Origin: Fusarium oxysporum f. sp. lycopersici 4287
Taxonomy: Eukaryota > Ascomycota > Sordariomycetes > Hypocreales > Nectriaceae
Assembly: GCF_000149955.1 (NCBI RefSeq)
Contig: NC_030986.1
Span: 6,508,568-6,572,567, forward strand
DNA: 64,000 nucleotides
Reading direction: 5' to 3'
Under the pieces are notes generated by a model. It worked only from the letters and a program-made list of their open reading frames with translations, made no database searches and had not been told where the DNA came from. Both the position numbers and the translations under genes were made by a program. The stretch's first letter is position 1; each line of letters begins with the position of its first letter. Shown here piece after piece: positions 33,650 to 44,072 of this stretch.

Positions 33650-34724
33650 ACGCCCAGGCACGCTTGCACAGATTTGTGGTCACGCACATGAAAGAAACCT
33701 TAAAGTTCGGTGATGATCTCACTTTGGACTAATAGCATCTTCTTAGTACCGCCATCAGGAAGGCGGTTGGTAGTCGCCGTGCCAGTTTGCGATAATCTCC
33801 TTGGTCGGGAGAAAAAGAGAATTGCTGAAGATGGCAACCAAGACAGTAAACGAGACAATATTAAACAAGGCCGTCGGTCGCGGTTATTAGTGAAGACCCA
33901 GGAAAACCCCACAGCTCGCCCTACCCCATCGGTACCACCAAGTCATCGGTCTTCTGGTGCCGCTGATGTGGATAGTGCATCGTGGACGCGGTGCGTCGCT
34001 CGCTAGTCGGTGGGTACGCTACAGCTCACTCTACCAAGCCTGCAAGGATATTATATTGGGCCTGGTATAATCCAAGAGGCAGGATGGACAGTTGTATGAA
34101 AAGTCGCAGTAGATTTCCCTCGGCTATTGGTTGACACTTATTAGTTCAGCACCAATATTGATCCATAGATGGCATAATACAGCTAGAATATCATATGGAG
34201 GATAAGTGATGCTTATGTCTGTCTAACTTATAACCTTCAAATACGTTCTAAACAAAAATATAGCATAGACTCCATCCGCGCACTTTGCAAGTTTACAAAG
34301 AGGGCAAAGTGATATGGGAATTTATTCTGGAACGTTTCTAATGGGGAGCTATCACAGCAAGGAAAAAGGATGACTGCATGAAAACGCCAGAAGCTCAGGG
34401 GTGTGTATAGGAGGCAACTAGATAACTGTGCTGCTAATTTCTCATGGCATATATTGGCATAATTCGCAAAAGCTCCTCATCGGGGTGATTGGATATAGGG
34501 TTTAGATAGAAACCCTTTGGCACAGGTAAACCAAGGGGTAAAACTCAAGTTATGGAGATCGTTAACTGCTATCTAACAGGGCATAGTCTCTTCTCAGAGG
34601 TGGCCATGTCAAAATATCGACGCGAATTCTAACGCGAAAGCCTCTCACACTGCAGTCTGTATACCCTACAAGTTCCTCTACTCACGGCACCAAGTCCAAC
34701 TCAACAGCATAATTTCGTCCTTAA
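33650..34724. other. Unassigned region
   Basis: No recognised gene. The frame 33710-34006 (+) has no domain. The left part may be the lost 5' portion of the hAT element. The right part is the 3' flank of the secreted-protein gene. Confidence 0.35.
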
Positions 34725-35512
34725 TTACTCAGCGGCAGGATAATACACCGGACAGGTGAAGTCCACCGATGTAGTTGTGGTAGAAGTAATCGTGGACGTG
34801 GGCGAGCCAGGGTTCGGGTCGTCGCATCCGGTAATTGTAGACGTAGGCGGGGGAGTGACGATAGATGTGATGATGTTTGTGATCGTAGTGAGGCAGGTGG
34901 TCTATTAAGTTCGGTCAGTTAGGCTGCCCTATTATGCGGACATTAAGCCTAAAGCTTATCACGTACCGTAGAGGTGATGGGTTCGTAGTTGATGACCACT
35001 GGGCACTGGCACTTGGTGTTCAAAGTCCAATACTTTGCACAGTTGCCGGTTGATTTGCCGTAGCAGGAGCCTGCTCCCCAGCCTGTCCCTGCGGTGAGAG
35101 AGGCATGTGTAGCGATGTAGAGCTTCAGATCACACGCACGCCAAGAGTCTTGGATGGGGATGCTGCAAGTAGCGGAAGTTTTGTCTGTGGAGAGTGAGCA
35201 GGCTTTATTGCCGAGAGTGTATGGGAGCTGGCCAGGGGAAGTTTCGGTGGGCATGGTTGTGCCGATGTAGACATGGATGTCGGAGTATGTGCCACTTGTC
35301 AAGGTCGGGTAGGTCACGGTCACCATGCCGTCAGATATGCCGACACAGACCTGGCCGTAAAGCTTCAAGTCATTTCCTACAACAAAATCTTTGCATGTTG
35401 TCGAAGGAACAAAGACGTCTCGGGGGCTGAGTCCGCCCAAGGACGGAAAGGCTTGAACGGGAGTGGTAGTGGCCAAGATGGCTCCAGCGAGGAGATGAAA
35501 GAGTTTCTGCAT
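34725..35512 (-). CDS. Secreted cysteine-rich protein
   Basis: Exon 1 is 35512-34967, intron 34902-34966 (GTACGT...TAG, 65 nt) and exon 2 34901-34725, giving 240 residues with phase 0 splicing. The N-terminus MQKLFHLLAGAILATTTPVQA is a clear signal peptide. The mature part has about ten cysteines, mostly in exon 1 (KDFVVGNDLKLYGQVCVG, KACSLSTDKTSATCSI, WRACDLKLY, GNCAKYW, TKCQC). The C-terminal 58 residues are Ser/Thr/Pro-rich (TITNIITSIVTPPP) and end DFTCPVYYPAAE. There is no membrane span, so it should be exported. I do not recognise a named family. Size, cysteine content and the Ser/Thr-rich tail fit a cell-surface or effector-like protein, but that is inference. Its promoter side has three tandem 12-bp repeats (35704-35739). 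Confidence 0.85.
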
Positions 35513-35703
35513 TGTAGTTGTTGAACTAGGTTGCGTTTCAAATAGTTGTGGAAATGTCTGTTAAGAGTCGACTTCGCTGGTCCAAAGAGAGCTTCTTTAT
35601 CACTTTTTATACCGTTTTACTGCTTTTAACTTGATTCGAGATTTCCCTTCTCAGTGTCATGCGATTGGTGAGCGGAAATGTGCTTCTGTTCGCCACGCAG
35701 TCC

Positions 35704-35759
35704 ATAGTTCGGTCAATAGTTCAGTCAATAGTTCGGTCACAAAGGGAATAGTTCAACCA
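35704..35759. repeat. Tandem 12-bp repeats in promoter of secreted-protein gene
   Basis: ATAGTTCGGTCA, ATAGTTCAGTCA and ATAGTTCGGTCA lie back to back at 35704-35739, with a degenerate fourth unit ATAGTTCAACCA at 35748-35759. They lie 190-250 bp upstream of the start codon of the minus-strand gene. They could be a multimerised regulator site. Confidence 0.7.
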
Positions 35760-36201
35760 CAGCCTCAGCGTCCTAATGTAGTGCGAACTACCGAGTAAAA
35801 TATCGTACACATATATTGGATTATCACCAACGTTCGTAGCCATCTTTCTAAAGAGGAAAACAAGGCCCGTATATCTATCGAACGCAAAACTGAACAGAAA
35901 GTTGAAACTAAAGTCCAGAGCTATGAGGCTGGCGATACACTACGGGCATGCACCTTAACAACGTTTTGTCTCATGGAATAGTAATCGCACTCGTGTCCCA
36001 ATAAAAGAGAAACAGAATCAGCCGATTTTCGGCCATGGCTGTCCCGCCGAGCTGAAAATTAGTATGCCTCCATCCACGTGTCTCTAAAATCGTCGGTGGG
36101 TAACGCCACACCTGTGGATTGTTTGGCTGAGGATCTACGTTTCGCCCAATAGCTCGTTCCAGGCCGTCGGAGCGGCCAATCGCCGGGGTTTCCGGCTCGC
36201 C

Positions 36202-38211
36202 TTGGGGATCATTTTGAAGCCAATAATGAATTCCCAATCAATTCTAGAAGAGAGTCAGGCACTTAATACCTATGAAGACAAGAGCTTTATTAAAGAGGAT
36301 CACAGTCATCAGCTGCACTCAAATGACCCTACCCGGATAGCTGTTTTCCCTGCCGAAACTGACCGCGGCACCAACTTCGAGCCTTTGTACGTAGAAATAC
36401 GCAACTTTCGCATCATCACACTGCCGCCAACACCTCTGCAGCAGTTCCAGCTTTTCCTTCCTATTTCCTTCCTTGAAAAACGGTTCCAATATACCAAAAG
36501 CTGGGTCGCGTAGTTTAAGGAAGATGACGTTGTTGATAGCTGGAAGCACCCGATGACGAAGAATACAAGGCTGCGAGCTTGGCAAGGAACCTCTGTTGCA
36601 GAAGTATATGTCTGGCTTGGAATGGTAAATTATATGGGTATACATAAGGAAAGAGCGATTAAAGCCACTGGAGTACCCAGAAGCCGGGGCAGCAACGCCC
36701 TGAACACTCAATCATCAAGTTCATGCCATATTGGAAGTTTCAAATCCTTCATCGCTACCTTCGCACCCTTGACCACACCAAGATCGATAAGACCGGGCCT
36801 CTTCCGAAGGTATTCCAAGCTTGTGATGAGTGGTCTGATCATATACAGGCTGCGTCTGCGGAGATCTTCTTCCCGGGCTCTCATCTGGCTGTGGATGAGT
36901 GTATGATCAGCTATACGGTCAGATTTAAGAAGACAACAGTCGTCAAGGGCATGCCTATCCCCCTAGGGTTCAAAATCTGAGTCATCGCACAGCAGGGCTT
37001 CTATATTCACTGGCTGTGGCACGTCAAAGGCGCAAAATAGGGTGCCGTCGGTGTTGAGCTTCCAAAGCCGAAGTCATTCTCACGAGGTCGCGGTAAGAGG
37101 GCATCATAAGCACTAAAGAAGGAACCCAAAGAAGAATGCAAGCCTATCACCTTAAACTCGACCCAAGGCGACGTTGTTGCCTTAGCAAGCACACTGCCAA
37201 AAGCGACATATCACGTCTTTGTGGATAACCTCTTCTCAACACCACCCCTTTTCCGCAAGCTTCGTGGTCACGGATACGGGGCCACCGGCATAGCTTGCCC
37301 TAACTGTGTCATACACAAGGACCTAAAGAGGGATAAGAACCTCGATAAATCAGGGCATTGTGACTATGCCTTCAATGAAGTCAGGGCTATCCCGACAAGG
37401 GATAATAAGGTGAGAAGCTGTGACACTTTTCTATATATTTCCCTTAGTAACTTATTCTTTCCTCTCCTTCCTAGGTCAATCAAATAGCTTGGAAGGATAA
37501 CAGCCTTGTGCTCTTCACCACAACCGTCTTCCGAGGCGATGAGCTTACCAATAAGAAGAGGAAGAAGCCGTCTGCAGACCACCTACGAACCCAGCCAACA
37601 CAGCCAGAATTTGGTGAAGAGAACACTAAAGTCATTCCAATCCCAACAGTTGCTGCTGCTTATAACGATGAAACCGACCACGTTGACCGAGGTGACCAAT
37701 TGAGGTCATACACAAGCTATGATCACCCCCTTCGCTGGGGGGCTTGGCAGGCTCTAACTTTGACCTTCCTTCTTGATGTTGCACTAACTAATAGCTATAT
37801 GCTTCAACTACATAGATCTCAGCTAAATTGGGAAAGATTTATGTCACAGGAGGATTAGCGGAAGTGCATTTCAAACGCCCTATTCAACACATATCATAGC
37901 GAAAGTCAAGCAAGGAAGAGATACCGGTCAGGGGCCGAGGAGACATCGATAATCAAGAAACACGGCAAAAACGCATAGATAGGAACATCAACCATGTCTA
38001 TCGTGGCCCCTGTTCAGCGTGCCTAGCTTTTCAGGGCTTCCGACAAAGGCAGATAAGGTCAAAAAGCTCAGAAAGGCGTGCTTTCGCTGAAATCAGCGGC
38101 AACACAAGAGGAGGTCATCACGGTCGGCAGACTAGATATGGGTGCAAGATTTGCGATGTAGCGATCTGTAGCAAAAAGACCTTTTGGCACTTTTATCACC
38201 GCTTAGGTTAG
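36202..38211 (+). pseudogene. piggyBac-like transposase relic
   Basis: Successive frames match a fungal piggyBac-type (PGBD) transposase. An N-terminal region comes first (NTRLRAWQGTSVAEVYVWLG). Next are HLAVDECMISYTVRFKKTTV with the first Asp (about 36890) and YHVFVDNLFSTPPLFRKLRG with the second Asp (about 37215). A run follows that becomes continuous if an intron at 37410-37474 (GTGAGA...CTAG) is removed: AIPTRDNK joins VNQIAWKDNSLVLF and continues to AAYNDETDHVDRGDQLRSY with the third Asp. The cysteine-rich tail GCKICDVAICSKKTFWHFYH ends at the TAG at 38209-38211. Stops and frameshifts occur at about 36511, 36720, 36978 and 37856. The TTAA-flanked termini of the family were not identified with confidence. 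Confidence 0.88.
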
Positions 38212-38821
38212 GTGGCAACACAAGTACCTCATGTTCTATGCATTTTGACTGGCTACGACCCCCTCATCTTGACCAGCTTGTAGTCTTGAGAGCTCTTAGG
38301 AGATAGTATAATTATTTTAGTAACTAAGGAAAGTGTTAGTTAAGACCCCTGTATTGGGGCTTGCGCCGGTCTGATTTAGGCATATAATCTGTTCATGCGA
38401 ATATCAACACTCTTGTCTTTTGCCTGTTCGCTGGCTGGACCCTGTGATATCAACTGAGAGCGGTGACTCCGTACGAATCACGTACTCCTATCGCTGTTCC
38501 GGTTCCTCCTTTCTCGACAAGCAACTTTCTCCCTAGTATCGTTAAGACAATCTTATTAACAGACGTAATCTCTTTATAGACGTCTGTCGTTGAGGCGTCT
38601 CGAGTGGTACGGGGAATCTGTCATGGCCTGGTCTCATTGGTCCAGAATCGTTGCTCTGTCCGGGCAACGACACCATCGTTGCAAAATCACCCCATTGTAG
38701 TATGACAGTCTCACTGTCTCTTGGTCTTGGTCGAAGCGGAAAGCGCTCTGGGTCGATTCGAGTTGCTGCGGGCTTGCAATATTGGCGGTTGCCAGTTATA
38801 AAAGGTTATCGAGGAACTTGG
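38212..38821. other. 3' flank of piggyBac relic
   Basis: No gene recognised. It contains GACCCCTGTATTGGGGCTTG (about 38345), a short imperfect palindrome preceded by TTAA that could be an element end, but no partner was found on the left side. Confidence 0.3.
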
Positions 38822-39406
38822 TTAAGACTCATGTTGGGACGATTGGAGATGCTCTATTTGTGGATGTGATGCCAACGCCGGGGCTGCTGCTTGGGTGGGC
38901 TGTGGTATATCCCTTTGGTATTTCGAATGAGCATGTTGGGGAGATAGAAGTTGGAAATGATAAGCCTGCGAGATAGACGTGAACTGCTGCTCTCCAGTCA
39001 TCTGTGGACGCGTGCCTCCGCTACCTATGCGGACGAAGATAAGAGGAATCATGGCGGGCGGGACACCGCCTTGCAGAGATGTGCACAGCATGTCCATCTC
39101 GACCTTTCTCTGCTCAAGGCGTAGACTCTCCTGCCTCGTCCTCTCCTCTGCCTGTCTTCTCTTGTCCTCCTCGACACTGGCTTGCAGCCAATCCCTCATG
39201 GATTCCTCAGCTCCTCGCCATCGCTGGGGCGGGTCGGGGAGCTGGGGCCAGGAATCTCTCCGCTGATGACTCCGGGTTAACAAAGGCGGCAGTAGACATG
39301 GAAGAGGCGTACGACACGTAGGCGAAGGAGGAATGGCGGTTGCAGGCCGCTGGGGAGGAAGGGTCATGGTCTCCAGAGGAGGCAGGCCACATTGAGGAGC
39401 CGGCAT
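38822..39406 (-). CDS. Conserved fungal coiled-coil protein of unknown function
   Basis: Start at the ATG at 39406, since the open frame further upstream has no ATG; about 194 residues. The N-terminus is Pro-rich. The core RDSWPQLPDPPQRWRGAEES with MRDWLQASVEEDKRRQ, and the following E/R/Q-rich helix (EERTRQESLRLEQRKVEMDM) plus LQGGVPPAMIPLIF, is a pattern I recognise from uncharacterised proteins of filamentous ascomycetes. There the helix probably forms a coiled coil. The C-terminus here (HFQLLSPQHAHSKYQRDIPQ) is Pro/Gln/His-rich and may be shorter than in relatives. No localisation signal or catalytic motif is visible. It could be a recently truncated copy. Confidence 0.6.
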   Translation of the reverse strand: MPAPQCGLPPLETMTLPPQRPATAIPPSPTCRTPLPCLLPPLLTRSHQRRDSWPQLPDPPQRWRGAEESMRDWLQASVEEDKRRQAEERTRQESLRLEQRKVEMDMLCTSLQGGVPPAMIPLIFVRIGSGGTRPQMTGEQQFTSISQAYHFQLLSPQHAHSKYQRDIPQPTQAAAPALASHPQIEHLQSSQHES

Positions 39407-39775
39407 CGCTGTGTTGACGGGCTGGACCCGGATGAATGGTCGGCAATGATTTTTCGGCAAATTCTTCGATCAGGGCAGCCCCTCGAAGCCCGAATTTTGG
39501 GATCCAGCTAACCTTAAACCATCCGATATGCAGTATTTCAAATTGTAGTCGCTTTGGAAATCGATGGATGGAAATAGGGCGGAGATAGACGCATACGTGA
39601 GAATGAACAGGGAGTAGGCGACAATTTGGGGTACACGACAATTAAGCATAGAAGAGTAGGGAAAGCTGTAAGAGGGAAATCTGTTGACCCCGCAACCCCA
39701 TTTTGGTGACCGATTTGAGTCAAATCGCCTGCGAGTAGTACCTCGACTTAATCCGGGCTTCAAGCTATATTGAGC

Positions 39776-40138
39776 ATATTGTCCCTATTATATATAGTTA
39801 GCACCAGCTTCATCCGGATCATAGGCATATCTTTATGCAAGATAATGCCGCTGCCCATACTGCAACAGAGACGATCGCTGAGCTTAAAGCTCGAGGGATT
39901 AAGATAATCGCCTGGCCACCTTTTTCACCAGATTTAGACCCAATTGAGACTGTATGGAATGAGATGAAGGAGTATATTGAGACACTTCCCAGAAGATCAA
40001 TCGTATGACTAATTACGAGCCGCAGTTAAGGAAGCTTGAGAATGAATTGATGATAGCTTCTTATTACAGGTATTAGAGTCGCTAAAGGATCGTTGCCAAA
40101 CTGCTATTGAAGCTAATGGAATACATACTCGATTCTAG
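39776..40138 (+). pseudogene. Tc1/mariner transposase C-terminal fragment
   Basis: The frame reads HRHIFMQDNAAAHTATETIA then IIAWPPFSPDLDPIETVWNE and continues to an in-frame stop. These are the second Asp (QDNAAAH) and the catalytic Glu region (DPIETVW) of a Tc1-type transposase. Later frames up to 40138 hold broken remains of the last helices. The upstream two thirds are absent. It differs from the intact Tc1 element at 50863-52259. Confidence 0.8.
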
Positions 40139-42594
40139 ATGACCATAGCTAATTTTGAAGACGATAAATCAGGAGCCGGGAAAGTGACCCCTCTGATCCC
40201 TGGTTCCGTGTGGGGCGAGCTAACATACTTTTGCCCTCACACCATTGTAACCTCGACAAGCCAGCCACCGTAGCTGGTGCACCGCACGGTGGCAGTCCAG
40301 GTAGCATCCAAAACCAGCTGTGCACTGGTTTTGCCGCCGCCACAGATCGTAAGCTTACCACAGGTGACGCTGCAATCAGGATTTCAATGACACTCTGGAG
40401 TGCTTTGCTGGTGATGTGCGCCCCACAGGCCGCACTAGGCGTCGACGATGACCAGCATAGGTATAATCGTTGCTGTAATAAGTGCAAAGCGCTTCATCAT
40501 GGGTATATCCCCTTAAGGGTTACGATTATGTCCGGATATCAGACTTTTGCAATGCTGTGGCCCAGTTACAGTAGGATACCACCACCCTTAAAGCCAGATG
40601 ACAGCTCAGTGATTCATACTACCTGCCACGTAAAGAACTTCCCCAATGCAGTTATATAGAATGGTAAGCGTGACGTTGAAGAGAAAGCCATATACACGTT
40701 CCTATTGTAAGTCGCTAAGCTATCTACTTAAGCATGCTTTTGCGAAACACCCTGAAGTAAAAGTGGAAAGTGTATCTCTACGTGTTCGGACTGTTTGAAC
40801 TCTCATTCGAGAGCCTGCCTTCTGAGACTCGTGAGTTAAGTCTCTAACCATTGATTATCAAAAGCACCGCCGCATACTGAAGTAAGTCCTAGATACAAGA
40901 GAGTATTGTATATTTCTAGCTTATTTTAACGGGTTTAGGCTATAGGCTACTTACCAGCCGGCTGGATGCTAGCATTAGCATCGTTTGATCACACTATGTG
41001 GCTCTTGTATACGACAACTGTTATGCGAAAGGATCTTCAAGAGCAATCCTTTGGCTTTAGCATTACGAGTAGTGTATCCAAGAAGAAATTGCAATTGACA
41101 TTAGACCACATCTGAAAGCATCGCTTCTCGTACACGATTGGATATTAAACCACCAAAGACAATCACTTGCTGATGACTCAATATGACATAAGGTTATTTA
41201 GCGTCCAGATGGGGCTGAACTTTCAAGGCGGCAAAGGTAGATGCGGGGGATAATTCGGTATCAGCTGTAGCCCTGTCGAAATAAACACAATATCTAGCAC
41301 TTCAACGGTAGTCCTGAAACTTCCTCCAATAGGAGCAAGGGGAGTGACGTGCAACCTCAGCTGAGCTCAAGAGTTATGGCCGCCTTCAGCTAGCACCACT
41401 CGCACGCTCCTTGGCTTTTTCCGTCTGCGTTGCTTTCTTTACGCTGTTCTTGGAGGGCGCGACCTTCAGCAGCTTCGCGTAGGTGTTGCCCTTCCCGAAA
41501 CTGCACCCACCATCTTTCAGTCTCTTCCCCGGAAGCTAATGAATTTGTGGGGGACAATGGCGGATGTTACCTTCCGTAGTCGGGCAGAAATCGATTGCTC
41601 TTGCGGAGGAACAGATCCCAACCCATTCATAGTCTTGAAGCCAATCTCGCAAATTCAGACGCTGTAGAGTCGAATGTACCAAGAGATGCCAAGTCGGTAG
41701 GTGCAAAACGAGATCGTTCAGCAATTGTTGGAAATGTTATTTGCCTGAAGATCTGCAGCAGCTATTTTCCACAGAGCCCTCGTCCAGATTACGACTTTCA
41801 AGTATCGAAGAGTTTTACGCGAGTGAATATTATTATGATTTCATGCATACAATAAAGGAAATAAGCTTTTGAAGTCGGGTTGAGCGCTTCTGGCAATAAC
41901 CGTGCGTTTGCACGGTCATCCTGGGCCACCCCATTCCCGGAGCAGAGTATGCCACGATACAACCCACTGTTGAATCTCGGAGATTCTCATGTGGCGTCCT
42001 TTCATGTTGGTGGCATCTGGACTTGTTCTGGACCTCTGGTACTTCTCTAATAGCTGTTCTCCTTATTTTTAATTACAAGCTGAAAGACGTCCACTTTATT
42101 GCACGACGCTCGTGTTTGCAGAACCAACGGTTGGCTGCTGCTGGCTGTGGAAGTCGAGAGCAAGTTTTGTGAGACGACTGTGGATCGGGACTAGAGCCAG
42201 CCTTGGTAAATGATAAGCTACATAGATATGATAAAACATCGTTGCATTTATATGATGCAGGTCTGTGTTGGCTTTGGCTGCGTCCGCTTACTACTACTAC
42301 TGTACGCAGTCGTGGCGGTAACGTGACAGGATAACAAAACTGGCCCGTGCACAATAACAGTCCTGTCCGTGCACACACTCTTATCCCTATAATATGACAG
42401 GATACAACGCAACTGGCCCGTGCACGTTGCTAGGTCATCTATATTAGTTATTTCACATAACATAGTTATAGTTTTATTTACGAGAGACAAAAAAGGAAGA
42501 GGCTCGATTGTTTGAGAAACGCATCAAGTATACGCAGGTTATCGTGGGTATCCTGACCAAAGAAGTGTGTGTGGAGGTTGGTTAGCCTACCGTC
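40139..42594. other. Unassigned region with repeated GC box
   Basis: No gene is supported. Frames at 40387-40659 (+) and around 41400-41540 (-) have no recognised domain. At 42321-42425 two direct repeats of about 30 bp each end in TGGCCCGTGCAC (42341-42352 and 42414-42425), a 12-mer also found in both TIRs of the MULE at 50.8-55.4 kb. Confidence 0.35.
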
Positions 42595-43370
42595 ATGGCG
42601 GACCCAATGGGAGCCGAGATCGTGGTGGAGCAGGACGCCCCTTTTTCGACGCCAAAACGCCCGAGTCGGGTCGTGAAGCCTACGAGCAAGGTCCGAGACA
42701 CGGCGCGACAATTGGAAGATACTGCCATAGAAACGCGACGAAACACCCGACAGACGACGCGAAACGTACCGGCCGAAGAACAGATCGACCGATCGACCGA
42801 AACCCGAAAGAGTAGCGGCAGCGGCAGCAGCAGCGATGGAAGGGCAATGCTGCATGCAGAAGGCGCTGGATCTCCTGGCAGAGTCGCGCAGGGAGACCAA
42901 GAGGCTGCAGGAAGCGCTGAGGGAACAGATGGAGATGACCAAGGAACTCAAGGAAGCTGTTGCAAAGCAGGAAGAAACAGTACGCGAGATGGGCAAGCAG
43001 ATGGTAGAGATCAAGGATCAGATGACCGAGGAGCTGCAGCGCGTCCGCGAGCAGCTCGAAACTATCGTTACGAACGCAATGGACGGGCCTCAACGATCAT
43101 ATGCTGACGTCACACGACTGACACCGTTCTTACCCCACAACGATTCGAGGACCTTAGCCGCTCCTCCGAACCCCACAGACGTGCTTTACTGCACGATTGA
43201 CGTTTAAGACTAGGAGAAGATGAGGCTAGGCTCTCAGTGGGGACGATCCGAGCGACAGTGGAGAGCGAAGTTTGCTCCGACCTGGATAATCCCACGTGGC
43301 GATGCCGAGCGGTGACTAAGGACCCAAAGAATCCCCACCGCGTCAGGATCACCTGCAGGGACGAGAGCGA
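42595..43370 (+). pseudogene. Tad-like LINE ORF1 (gag-like) fragment, frameshifted
   Basis: From the ATG at 42595 the frame shows KVRDTARQLEDTAIETRRNT. After a frame change near 42830 come a coiled coil (LDLLAESRRETKRLQEALRE, EMTKELKEAVAKQEETVREM) and the conserved SYADVTRLTP and DVLYCTIDV blocks. After another shift near 43200 comes RATVESEVCSDLDNPTWRCR with AVTKDPKNPHRVRITCRDES. This order is that of the ORF1 protein of Tad/I-clade LINEs in filamentous fungi, an RNA-binding chaperone. The zinc knuckles that normally follow are missing because the sequence changes to a different element near 43370. The element is dead. Confidence 0.8.
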
Positions 43371-43997
43371 GAGGGAATCCAGGGCGGTCTCGATTCCCTG
43401 CTCCAGGGCAAGGTCCCAATCACCTTTACCGGCCACTTTGGAGCCGGGCCAGCAGTGTCGCTGGCGCCGGCGCCGGCGCCGTCGGCAGCCCCTACCTTGA
43501 ACTTCAATGCGGCTCCGGCTCCGGCTCCAGAGCCTCCAGTACCAGGTATGCCCGTCGTTGCAGCCCTGGCCAAGGTCTTTACAGTGCTGGATGTCTGGAA
43601 GGAGTGGGAGGAAGGGATTGCAGGTCAGCCGGCCGTACGGGTGCTAGAAGAGACGTGGGGAAGCCGCTGGCGCCCGGGGAACGGGATCAGGGTGCAGTTC
43701 TGTCGCCGGAAGGTGATCTGGGACGAGCTCTTGGCCCGCACGGCGTCCGGCAAGAGCGAGGAGGAGGCAGTTGCAGAGCTAGAGCTCTTACGCGCCGGCT
43801 GGAGCTTGAACCGGCTCGTCGACGAGCTCAAACAGCGCCGCCGGCGGGGCCAGGGCCGGTTACGGGTACAGGTAGGAACCCCCGTGCCCGATGACCCAGA
43901 CCCGGGACCAAGGCCGACTCGGGACCAGGGCCATCGGGGGCGCTGGGCTCGGCTAGGGAGGAGGCGGACCGCCCGACCAAGGAAAGTGGCATCTTAA
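43371..43997 (+). pseudogene. Crypton-type GCR1_C domain fragment
   Basis: The frame from about 43371 to 43997 starts with EGIQGGLDSLLQGKVPITFT. A Pro/Ala-rich linker (APAPAPSAAPTLNF) follows, then VFTVLDVWKEWEEGIAGQPA, TWGSRWRPGNGIRVQFCRRK and VIWDELLARTASGKSEEEAV to about residue 140. The W-WEG...W-RP...FCRRK pattern is the GCR1_C DNA-binding domain. In fungi it is found mainly at the C-terminus of Crypton tyrosine recombinases and in the host protein Gcr1. No tyrosine recombinase core (R..H.R..Y) precedes it; the upstream sequence is LINE. I therefore read it as the tail of a truncated Crypton, or as a domesticated fragment. It ends about 75 bp before the NLR frame. Confidence 0.7.
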
Positions 43998-44072
43998 CTT
44001 GTTGGCCCTTCTATTAGATGTACTCAGCTGTTAGAATGGTTTGCTAAGACAAAGTTCCCAGGCGTCAAGAAC

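Noticed and set aside
38345..38365. GACCCCTGTATTGGGGCTTG as right terminus of the piggyBac element
   Set aside because: TTAA precedes it, but no inverted partner was found to the left of 36202, so the end cannot be claimed.
40210..40659. Possible small secreted protein (MTLWSALLVMCAPQAALG start at 40387)
   Set aside because: The hydrophobic start looks like a signal peptide, but the rest has no conserved pattern, no clear stop context and an equally long antisense frame.
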